From: Alectryocaccomicrobium faecavium
GTDB taxonomy: Bacteria > Bacillota > Clostridia > Christensenellales > Aristaeellaceae
Reading direction: 5' to 3'
DNA length: 11,756 nucleotides
Assembly (NCBI GenBank): GCA_018713425.1
Contig: DVOT01000212.1
Location: 1-11,756, forward strand
The position numbers and the translations under genes are program-made. Positions 6,129 to 11,756 of the stretch are shown here, one piece after another (the stretch's first letter is position 1; each line of letters begins with the position of its first letter). Under the pieces are notes generated by a model. The model was not told where the DNA came from. It worked only from the letters and a program-made list of their open reading frames with translations, and did not search any database.

Positions 6129-7697
6129 ATGAAAAAGTTCCTGGGCATCCTGGTGGCTCTGAGCCTGCTGCTGTGCGCCATGCCGCTGGCCGCCGGCGCG
6201 GAAGAGACCGTCACGCTGTATTGGTGGTTCCGCGGCAACGGCGAACAGGCCGATACCGAGCTGGTCAACGCCAAAGTGAATGAAATGCTCAAGACCTACG
6301 AAGGGCTGGAAAACGTGGAAATCGTGCTGCGCCCCTTCGCCGCCTCCGATTATCAAACGCAGGTGACCCTGGGCCTCTCTTCGGGCGAGCCCATGGACAT
6401 CCTCAACACCGTGAGCCTCAACCTCTATCAGTTGGTGGAAAACGGCACGCTGCAGCCCATCGACCAGTATATGGAGCTGGTGCCCGAGCTCACCGCCGAA
6501 CTGCCGGAGCAGATGATCGACTACGGCAAGGTGGATGGCGTGCAATACATCATCTGCCACCAGCAGCAGATCGCCAACGGCCGCTCGTTATACATTCCCA
6601 CCGAATACATCGAAAAGGGTTGGATCGATGGCGATAAGTTGGCGGACATGTTCCTGGCCAGCAACCTGGGCAAGTATACCCAGGAGGAAATTCTCGATTA
6701 CGCCGAGGAGTGCCTGCTGAACGTGCGCGAAGGCACGGGCAACGACAACATTTATCTCAATAGTGTGCTCACCATCCCTGGCACCAGCAATTTCAACAAT
6801 TTCGTGGGCTACTACGACAGCGTGGCCGGCCATTCCACCAGCAAAGCGCTCATCGTGGATTACGCCACCGGCACGGTGCAGATGGTCGACCAGATGGAAG
6901 GCGCGAAGGACTATTTCGCCCGCGTGGCGGAGTGGTACGACAAGGGCTATGTGTACATGGACATCACCACTCCGCCGCAGAAAGTTGTCACCCCGGATTA
7001 TCCCACCACGGAAGCGGCCAAGATGGTGTTTGAATTCAGCAACGGCACTGGCACCTCGGAATACCTCACGCAATCGAATTCGGACGCGAACGGCTATTCC
7101 ATTACCGCTTATCAGCTCAACGACAACTACTACGCGCCCATGATCTACGCCGCGGGCGGCGATGGCATTACCGCCACCTGCTCGAACCCCGAAAAGGCCA
7201 TGCTCTTCATCCAGTGCATGAACACCGAGCGCGGCAAGGAAATCTACAACACCGTGGTGTACGGCATCGAGGGCACGCACTGGGAATTCAACGAGGATGG
7301 CGAAACCATCACCACCTTCGGCTATGACAGCTCGCAGGGCGGTTCCGATTACCTGTATTCCGCGCACAAGTGGATCATGGGCAACACCCGCAATGCGTAC
7401 CTCAATCAGGCTTGCACCCAGTACACCATCGATGTGATCGATGAAATCAACTACGGCGACCACACCATCATCTCCCCGCTCACCGGCATCGTGCTGCGCA
7501 GCGATGATTTCTCCATTGAGCTGGATCAGATCAACGCCATCTATGAGGAGTATCACGAGGGCCTGCACGGCGGCGTGAAGGGCGCGGCCGGCTGGGAAGC
7601 CTACTACAACGAGTACATGGATAAGCTCGAAGCCGCTGGTCTGGAAACCGCCATCGAGGGCTATCAGGAGCAGGTGGACGAGTATCTGGGAAAATAA
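6129..7697 (+). CDS. Extracellular solute-binding protein of the sugar importer (LplA-like)
   Basis: Captures the sugar outside the membrane and delivers it to the two permeases. 522 residues from the ATG at 6129, which has AAAGGAAG at 6113-6120; a GTG at 6087 is in frame but would prepend 14 residues to a clear signal peptide. The signal peptide is MKKFLGILVALSLLLCAMPL followed by AAGAEE, with probable cleavage after A22-G23-A24. The mature chain starts TVTLYWWFRGNGEQADT, a usual opening for large CUT1 oligosaccharide binders, and the length fits the LplA group. The C-terminal region (about 466-520, ending in AIEGYQEQVDEYLGK) resembles the DUF3502-type tail of LplA proteins. Oddity: C16 is preceded by LLL, not an L-x-G/A/S lipobox, so the protein does not look like a standard lipoprotein. 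The ligand cannot be deduced. Confidence 0.88.
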   Translation: MKKFLGILVALSLLLCAMPLAAGAEETVTLYWWFRGNGEQADTELVNAKVNEMLKTYEGLENVEIVLRPFAASDYQTQVTLGLSSGEPMDILNTVSLNLYQLVENGTLQPIDQYMELVPELTAELPEQMIDYGKVDGVQYIICHQQQIANGRSLYIPTEYIEKGWIDGDKLADMFLASNLGKYTQEEILDYAEECLLNVREGTGNDNIYLNSVLTIPGTSNFNNFVGYYDSVAGHSTSKALIVDYATGTVQMVDQMEGAKDYFARVAEWYDKGYVYMDITTPPQKVVTPDYPTTEAAKMVFEFSNGTGTSEYLTQSNSDANGYSITAYQLNDNYYAPMIYAAGGDGITATCSNPEKAMLFIQCMNTERGKEIYNTVVYGIEGTHWEFNEDGETITTFGYDSSQGGSDYLYSAHKWIMGNTRNAYLNQACTQYTIDVIDEINYGDHTIISPLTGIVLRSDDFSIELDQINAIYEEYHEGLHGGVKGAAGWEAYYNEYMDKLEAAGLETAIEGYQEQVDEYLGK

Positions 7698-7712
7698 TCC
7701 CTTCTGCTTTGA

Positions 7713-7740
7713 AGCGGCGCGCCCTGAGGGGTGCGCCGTT
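7713..7740 (+). terminator. Probable terminator of the importer operon
   Basis: Starting 16 bases after the binding-protein stop, CGGCGCGCCC (7715-7724) pairs with GGGTGCGCCG (7729-7738) over ten positions including one G-U pair, with a TGAG loop. An A-T pair (7713/7740) and a G-U pair (7714/7739) extend it. Only two T bases follow, so it is a weak terminator by itself. The next hairpin (7791-7819), followed by T5 at 7826-7830, may back it up. Confidence 0.5.
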
Positions 7741-7790
7741 CAGACTGTCGAAAAACCAAAGAGAGTAGCAAAGCCCTTTCGCATTTCAAT

Positions 7791-7989
7791 CGTCCCCGGC
7801 GGCGTGTACGGCGGGGACGGGGCGATTTTTGCGGCGGAAAATCTCATTTTCCAGAGCAAAAATCGCTTCCTTGCAGTTTCCGCGCCCGGAAATCCATAGG
7901 ATTTCAGCGGAAACTGGAGAGGGTGGCAGTGGCGGGAGAGCTTGCTCTCCCGTCCACCAGCGTGTCAAAAAGACTTTTTTGACACGCTG
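7791..7989. repeat. Array of five consecutive hairpins, possible structured dispersed repeat or RNA
   Basis: Five inverted repeats lie end to end. A: 7791-7798/7812-7819 (CGTCCCCG, 8 bp). B: 7822-7832/7856-7866 (GCGATTTTTGC, 11 bp) enclosing 7836-7842/7846-7852 (GGAAAAT, 7 bp) with a CTC loop. C: 7874-7883/7907-7916 (CAGTTTCCGC, 10 bp) enclosing 7889-7895/7899-7905 (GAAATCC, 7 bp) with an ATA loop. D: 7929-7940/7945-7957 (GTGGCGGGAGAG, one bulged T) with a CTTG loop. E: 7958-7971/7976-7989 (CAGCGTGTCAAAAA, 14 bp). All stems are perfect apart from the D bulge and internal loops. Hairpin A plus T5 at 7826-7830 could end plus-strand transcription. The glycosidase gene of the minus strand runs through E and D and stops inside C. 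No recognised family; whether it is multi-copy cannot be seen from one window. Confidence 0.7.
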
Positions 7990-9433
7990 CGGCAGCGGTT
8001 TCTTCCGCCGCCTGGCAAACGAGTCGCCCCACGCCGGTGGGATAGATTTCGCGCACACGGCCCTGCCAATCGGTGAGCACGCGGCCCGCGCCCTGCGCGA
8101 CGGCTGCCAGGCGGCCGTCCACCCACAGGCTCGAAGCGCCGTTTTGGTGTTCCAAGCGGTAGCGATGGCCGCCGATGCGGGTTTCGAAGCTGTGCGCGGC
8201 GCTTTGCGGCACGGAAGCCGTGCCCCAGAGGATGCCGTTTTCCGCGTATTTCACGCCGTGGCGGCGCGCGATGAAATCCGTAAGCACCAGCATGCTGGGC
8301 GAATAGCGCTCGGTGGTGTTGAACGCGCCGTTAAAGGGATTCATCTGCTGGCGGAACGCGTCGCACGCCATCAGCGCTTCCAGCCAGCGGCGCATGATTT
8401 CCTCCAGCACATCGAACCGCTGGTAAAATTCCAGCCACAGCGGCGCGCGCAGCGCTTCGAGCGCTTGGCTGGCCCCGCCCCAGGAGTTTTCCACGCTGCC
8501 GGGGTTGAAGCCCGGCTCGTCTGCCGCGATGGAGGCGAGAGGATAAGGCGTCCAGAATTCGGCGGGGTTCAGCACGTGGGCGGAAAGAATTTGCGCGAAC
8601 AGAGCTTCGTCCGGCACGCGGCACATCAGCACGCGCAAGCCCGCGTCCCCTTTGACGCGCACGAAGCGCCCCTGCGCGTCCACATCGTAAAAAAAGCCCG
8701 TGTCCGCGTCGAAGGTCAGGCGCAAAATCTGCTGGCGCAGCGCCTCGGCGCGCTCCAGCCACATGGCTTCCTCCCCGGCGCGGCCGAGCAGGCGAGCCAT
8801 TTGCGCCAGAGCCACGCGCCCTAAGTATTTTGTGGCCGAAAGATCCGGCGCGAGGAGCGGCAGAGCCGGCAGGGAATCGCGCTGGCGGGCGTCGTATCCC
8901 GGACAGTGCTGCTTGAGCCCCGCGTGGCGCGGGCTGTTGTCGTGCCCGGAATCCCATTCGCAGTGCAGTTCCACCAGGCCCGTGCCGCGGCTATCGCGGT
9001 ATTGGCCCAGCCAGGCGTCGTAGCGCGCGCAGGCCTCGTATCCGCGCGCGAGCAGCGATTCCTGCCCCAGCTTTTGCGCGCATTCCAGCGCCGTTTGCGC
9101 CAGCGGCACCACGGTTTGCAATTGGCCGTCGCCCGGCGTTTCGCGGATGAAGGGCGGGATAAAGCCGTCTTCCCGCGCGAGATCCCAGAAGATTTCGTGG
9201 TTGTTGCGGGCGATTTGGGGATCGTATTCGCCATACAGCGCGCCCTCGTGCGGGCCGCATTCCAGCCAGATGCCCTGGTACATGCCGCCCTCCTGCAGTA
9301 CGGGGCGGGGATAGCAGGGGAGCAGGCGCACGTTGGCCGCCAGGCCTTCCAGCGCCTGTTCATAGCGCCGCTGCCAGCGCGGGTTTTCGCAGTGAAAAGC
9401 GGTGTTCAAAGCGGGGTTTGCGGGGGATTGCAT
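7904..9433 (-). CDS. GH63/MGH1-like (alpha/alpha)6-barrel glycosidase
   Basis: Probable exo-glycosidase, 509 residues, without a signal peptide and so likely cytoplasmic. The helical-barrel core shows RNNHEIFWDLAREDGF near 76-91, then EWDSGHDNSPRH at 159-170. The latter is the signature of mannosylglycerate-hydrolase-like and GH63 enzymes, with D165 the candidate general acid. WTPYPLASIAADEPGF (294-309), NSWGGASQALEALRAPLW (316-333) and NTTERYSPS (372-380, with E375 a candidate base) follow. A small beta-rich end closes near 465-470. Start: a TTG at 9457 extends the frame, but the ATG at 9433 has AAAGGAGG (plus-strand 9441-9448) seven bases upstream. It overlaps the upstream regulator by 28 bases. 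The last 35-40 residues (from about 471, through QKSLFDTLVDGRASSP) are encoded by the hairpin array and look acquired. The substrate is unknown: mannosyl- or glucosyl-glycerate or an imported oligosaccharide are options. Confidence 0.75.
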   Translation of the reverse strand: MQSPANPALNTAFHCENPRWQRRYEQALEGLAANVRLLPCYPRPVLQEGGMYQGIWLECGPHEGALYGEYDPQIARNNHEIFWDLAREDGFIPPFIRETPGDGQLQTVVPLAQTALECAQKLGQESLLARGYEACARYDAWLGQYRDSRGTGLVELHCEWDSGHDNSPRHAGLKQHCPGYDARQRDSLPALPLLAPDLSATKYLGRVALAQMARLLGRAGEEAMWLERAEALRQQILRLTFDADTGFFYDVDAQGRFVRVKGDAGLRVLMCRVPDEALFAQILSAHVLNPAEFWTPYPLASIAADEPGFNPGSVENSWGGASQALEALRAPLWLEFYQRFDVLEEIMRRWLEALMACDAFRQQMNPFNGAFNTTERYSPSMLVLTDFIARRHGVKYAENGILWGTASVPQSAAHSFETRIGGHRYRLEHQNGASSLWVDGRLAAVAQGAGRVLTDWQGRVREIYPTGVGRLVCQAAEETAAAACQKSLFDTLVDGRASSPATATLSSFR

Positions 9434-10971
9434 GCCGGTTCCTCCTTTGCGTTCCAATATTTTTCCCGGTAAGCGTTGGGCGAGAGGCCGCAGTAGTTGC
9501 GAAAGCTGCTGATGAAATAGCGGGCGGAATGGTAGCCCACCTCGGCGGCGATTTGCTGAATCTGCCGGTTGCTGGAAACCAGCAGTTCCTGCGCCCGGGC
9601 CATGCGCGTGCGCAGAACGGTATCCATAATGCCCGCGCCGCGCAGCCGCTTATACAGGCTGGACACATAGGCGGGCGAAAGATATACCTGCGCGGCAACG
9701 TCGCTCAGCGCAATGTCGCGGGAATAATTTTCGGCGATGTAGCGGTCGATGGTCTGCACGATCTGCGTTTGTTGGCGGCTGCTGGCGCGCGTTTGCTCGG
9801 TGCGCACTTTGCTGCTAAGCTGCTGCAAAAGGCGCGCCGCCTCGTTTGCGGACTGGGCGCGCGGCAGCGATTCCAGCGCCTCGCTCCAGGCCAGCATCTG
9901 CGCGCTGTCCACGGCGCGCGCCGCGTCCACGCACTGGGCCAGCAACAGCCCGGCTTCCCGCGCGGGCATGGCCGCGTAGATTTCTTCCAGCAAGGGCCGG
10001 GGACTTTCCCCGGCGCGCAGTTGCCGCCGGAGCGCCTGTCGAAACGCTTCGCGGCGCAAGAGGGGCGCGTCCTTGCCCTCGGGCTGGTAGATGATAAACA
10101 CGTTTTTTTCGCCCGCCGCGCCCGAGAGAGCGCCACTCATGCGCTGGAATACCGCGCCCGCCTCGCGCCAACTCACCGTCCGCGCGCCCAGGGCAATGCC
10201 CGTATCGCCGCCGCAAATGCGCGAAAACGCCTCGTGCCACAGTTCCATCTGCGATTGCAACGCCAATTCCCGCCCTGGCCCCTGCAAAAAGCAGGCCAGC
10301 TCGTTTTGGCCAAAGGGCACGGCCTCGCACAGGCACGCGCCATCCGCCTGGCGGCGGATATAGCCGCTCACCGCAGCCAGCCGGTAACCCTGACGCGCGG
10401 GCGCGTACAGCCGCACCAGCAGGGGCAGCACGGCTTCCCCAGCGCGCAGGTCGATGCCCAGTTCAGCGAACCCCCGCGCCATTTCCTCCTCTTCTGCCAT
10501 TTCCCCGCGCAAGATCGCGCTGAGCAGCATGACCTTTTGCAGGTTGCCCTCCCGCGCGTTTTGCGCCTCGCGCAGTAGGGATTCGTTATAGAGCGCCTCG
10601 TCCAGTTCCGCGGCGGTTTGCTCCAAAATTTGCGCGAGCCGCTCGAAACCTTCGGATTTGAGGAGGTAGCGGTCGGGCGGATCCTGAATGGCCTGATAGG
10701 CGTATTCGAAATTGGCGTGCGCGGTGAGAAAAATCGCGCGGCATTGCGGCCAAAGCGCCTGCACGCGCTGGCGCACCGCGAGCCCGTCCAGGCCCAGCAT
10801 TTCGATATCGGTCACCAGAATGTCCACGCGCATGCGGCCCGCGATTTCCAGCGCGCCCGCGCCCGAATAGGCCTTGAGAATCTCGAACCGCTCCGGCGCG
10901 CGCCGCGCGAGGTATTCCGCCAGCCCGTCGGTGATCAGCGCTTCATCGTCCACCAGCAGCACCTGGTACAT
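9406..10971 (-). CDS. YesN-type response regulator, REC plus AraC-family HTH (RR2)
   Basis: A 521-residue regulator. The receiver domain (1-120) has D8/D9, phosphoacceptor D55 in ILVTDIEM, T83 (FLTAHANFEYAYQAI) and K105 (RYLLKSEG; many YesN proteins have LLKPV or LLKTEG here). A long, alanine-rich middle region (about 125-405) is unassigned. The AraC/XylS double HTH (about 410-510) contains IALSDVAAQVYLSPAYVSSL and IQQIAAEVGYHSARYFISSF, ending in LSPNAYREKYW. The ATG at 10971 has AGGAGG (plus-strand 10980-10985) eight bases upstream. It lies 77 bases after the HK2 stop and overlaps the glycosidase start, so all three genes probably form one transcript. It is only loosely similar to RR1 by eye, so it is not a recent duplicate. 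Its binding site is not visible here; the operon promoter lies beyond the right edge. Confidence 0.92.
   Translation of the reverse strand: MYQVLLVDDEALITDGLAEYLARRAPERFEILKAYSGAGALEIAGRMRVDILVTDIEMLGLDGLAVRQRVQALWPQCRAIFLTAHANFEYAYQAIQDPPDRYLLKSEGFERLAQILEQTAAELDEALYNESLLREAQNAREGNLQKVMLLSAILRGEMAEEEEMARGFAELGIDLRAGEAVLPLLVRLYAPARQGYRLAAVSGYIRRQADGACLCEAVPFGQNELACFLQGPGRELALQSQMELWHEAFSRICGGDTGIALGARTVSWREAGAVFQRMSGALSGAAGEKNVFIIYQPEGKDAPLLRREAFRQALRRQLRAGESPRPLLEEIYAAMPAREAGLLLAQCVDAARAVDSAQMLAWSEALESLPRAQSANEAARLLQQLSSKVRTEQTRASSRQQTQIVQTIDRYIAENYSRDIALSDVAAQVYLSPAYVSSLYKRLRGAGIMDTVLRTRMARAQELLVSSNRQIQQIAAEVGYHSARYFISSFRNYCGLSPNAYREKYWNAKEEPACNPPQTPL
9441..9448 (-). promoter_or_regulatory. 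Ribosome binding site of the glycosidase inside the RR2 coding region
   Basis: Minus-strand AAAGGAGG lies seven bases before the ATG at 9433. It sits within the last codons of RR2, whose stop is at 9406-9408. It fixes the glycosidase start at 9433 rather than the TTG at 9457, and shows that the two reading frames share 28 bases. Confidence 0.75.
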
Positions 10972-11048
10972 CCCTGTTTCCTCCTGATATTTTTGTCTTC
11001 AAAGCGAACAGTTTTGCGATTGGTGAGGTTTCAACCTTTCTGAGGCCC
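10972..11048 (-). other. HK2-RR2 intercistronic gap
   Basis: A 77-base spacer inside the second operon. It holds the RR2 AGGAGG site and, overlapping the HK2 stop, a short palindrome CTGAGG-c-CCTCAG at 11040-11052. AGGTT/AACCT pairing lies just beside it. The stems are too short and lack a T run, so this is not called a terminator. No convincing -10 element was found. Confidence 0.4.
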
Positions 11049-11756
11049 TCAGAGCTGGCCGGAGGATTTATCCCCATTCTGTGCCCGGGGGATGACGACC
11101 GTGGCGCACAGGCCGCCCAGCGCGCTGCGCTCCAGGCGCAAAAGGCCGGATTGCCCATAATGCAATTTCAGCCGCAGGGCGATGTTCATCAATCCCGTGC
11201 CGGGCAGGCCGTCCTCGCGCTCCGTCTCGATGATTTCGCGCAGCACGCGCAGCTTTTCCTCATCGAATTGCGTGCCATTGTCCTCCACGCGGAAGTACAC
11301 GGCGTCCCTTTGCGATTCGCACCGCAGGCAGATCAGGCCCGCGCCCTGGGCGGGCACGCCATATTTATAGGCGTTTTCCACCAGATTTTGCAGGATGAAG
11401 CGGGGCATGCCTACCTCCGCGCAGTCCTCGGGCAGCGGCTCCACCTGCGCTTGAATGCGCTCGCCAAAGCGGACGGACTGGATATCGATATACAGCTGCG
11501 TGTATTCGTATTCCTCGCGCGCGGCCACGATTTCCCGGTGGGTGCGCGTGGCGTAAAGATAAAACTTCGACAGCTTTTCCGTCATATCCTCTATGCCCTC
11601 ATAATCCTGCAACTGCGCCATGGCGCGGATATTCAGCAGGCTGTTGTGCAGAAAATGCGGGTTCACCTTGGCATGCAACTGTTTGAGTTCCATCTGCTGC
11701 ACCAGGATCTTCTGGCGGTAGTTTTCGTCGATCAGCTTGCGGATGCGCCCCAGCAT
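11049..11756 (-). CDS. YesM-type sensor histidine kinase, C-terminal part (HK2, truncated by window)
   Basis: 235 residues are visible, comprising the phosphoacceptor and ATPase domains. The membrane sensor part lies right of the window, and the ATG at 11754-11756 is an internal methionine. The H-box is HAKVNPHFLHNSLLNI with phosphoacceptor H34 of the visible part. The N-box is LQNLVENAYKYG, the D-box VEDNGTQFDEE and the G2 region GLPGTGLMNIALRLKL. The D-box reads EDNGTQF rather than the usual EDNGxGI, so the second glycine and the hydrophobic residue are replaced. The kinase is otherwise intact, and such changes are seen in some YesM proteins. It is followed by RR2 after 77 bases, the partner it would phosphorylate. 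The ligand is unknown. Confidence 0.88.
   Translation of the reverse strand: MLGRIRKLIDENYRQKILVQQMELKQLHAKVNPHFLHNSLLNIRAMAQLQDYEGIEDMTEKLSKFYLYATRTHREIVAAREEYEYTQLYIDIQSVRFGERIQAQVEPLPEDCAEVGMPRFILQNLVENAYKYGVPAQGAGLICLRCESQRDAVYFRVEDNGTQFDEEKLRVLREIIETEREDGLPGTGLMNIALRLKLHYGQSGLLRLERSALGGLCATVVIPRAQNGDKSSGQL

Noticed and set aside
6588..7568. 326-codon minus-strand frame opposite the binding protein
   Set aside because: Antisense shadow of a clear coding region, with no Shine-Dalgarno site or recognisable family.
7958..7989. Hairpin E as a conventional rho-independent terminator
   Set aside because: The T tract is part of the stem and no T run follows on either strand. On the minus strand it lies inside the glycosidase reading frame.
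7741..7995. CRISPR array
   Set aside because: The hairpins differ in sequence from one another; there are no direct repeats with regular spacers.
7829..8824. 331-codon plus-strand frame starting in the hairpin array
   Set aside because: Most of it is antisense to the glycosidase, and the start is inside palindromic DNA. There is no evidence of a protein family.
9418..10578. 386-codon plus-strand frame opposite RR2
   Set aside because: Antisense to the conserved regulator; low-complexity Ala/Arg/His-rich translation.

Overview
The window looks like a carbohydrate-utilisation island from a high-GC Gram-positive Clostridia-type bacterium (Bacillota). The basis is the gene families: YesM/YesN-type two-component systems, LplB/YtcP-type sugar ABC permeases with no ATPase beside them, strong AGGAGG Shine-Dalgarno sites and TATAAT promoters. 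A gut or rumen lineage such as Christensenellales would fit, but that is a guess from style, not a demonstrated placement. Gene density is high and no stretch above about 210 bases lacks a gene.

Layout. (1) Bases 3-854 (+): the C-terminal part of a GH42-like glycoside hydrolase whose start lies left of the window. (2) 855-983: a convergent intergenic region with a 13-bp-stem terminator and a second short palindrome. (3) 4002 to 984 (-): a response regulator followed, after one base, by its sensor kinase (YesN/YesM type). (4) 4003-4184: a divergent control region with a promoter each way and, directly abutting the -35 of the transporter promoter, a tandem 14-bp direct repeat that is the best candidate operator for the neighbouring AraC-type regulator. 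(5) 4185-7697 (+): permease, permease and solute-binding protein of a CUT1-type sugar importer. (6) 7698-7989: a hairpin-rich region. A probable terminator is followed by five back-to-back near-perfect hairpins over about 200 bases. (7) 11756 to 7904 (-): a second operon of sensor kinase (truncated by the window end), YesN-type response regulator and a GH63/MGH1-like (alpha/alpha)6 glycosidase whose start overlaps the regulator by 28 bases.

How it fits together (inference): the first two-component pair probably senses an extracellular sugar or oligosaccharide and activates the importer from the divergent promoter. The second pair controls a probably cytoplasmic glycosidase that would process the imported oligosaccharide, and the GH42-like enzyme at the left edge may act on the same material. 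The ATPase energising the importer must come from elsewhere, as with shared MsmX-type ATPases. The substrate cannot be read from the sequence.

The most unusual item is the structured array at 7791-7989. The glycosidase reading frame runs into it, so that the last amino acids and the stop codon are supplied by hairpin DNA. This looks like a structured repeat or RNA element that has captured the 3' end of a gene.
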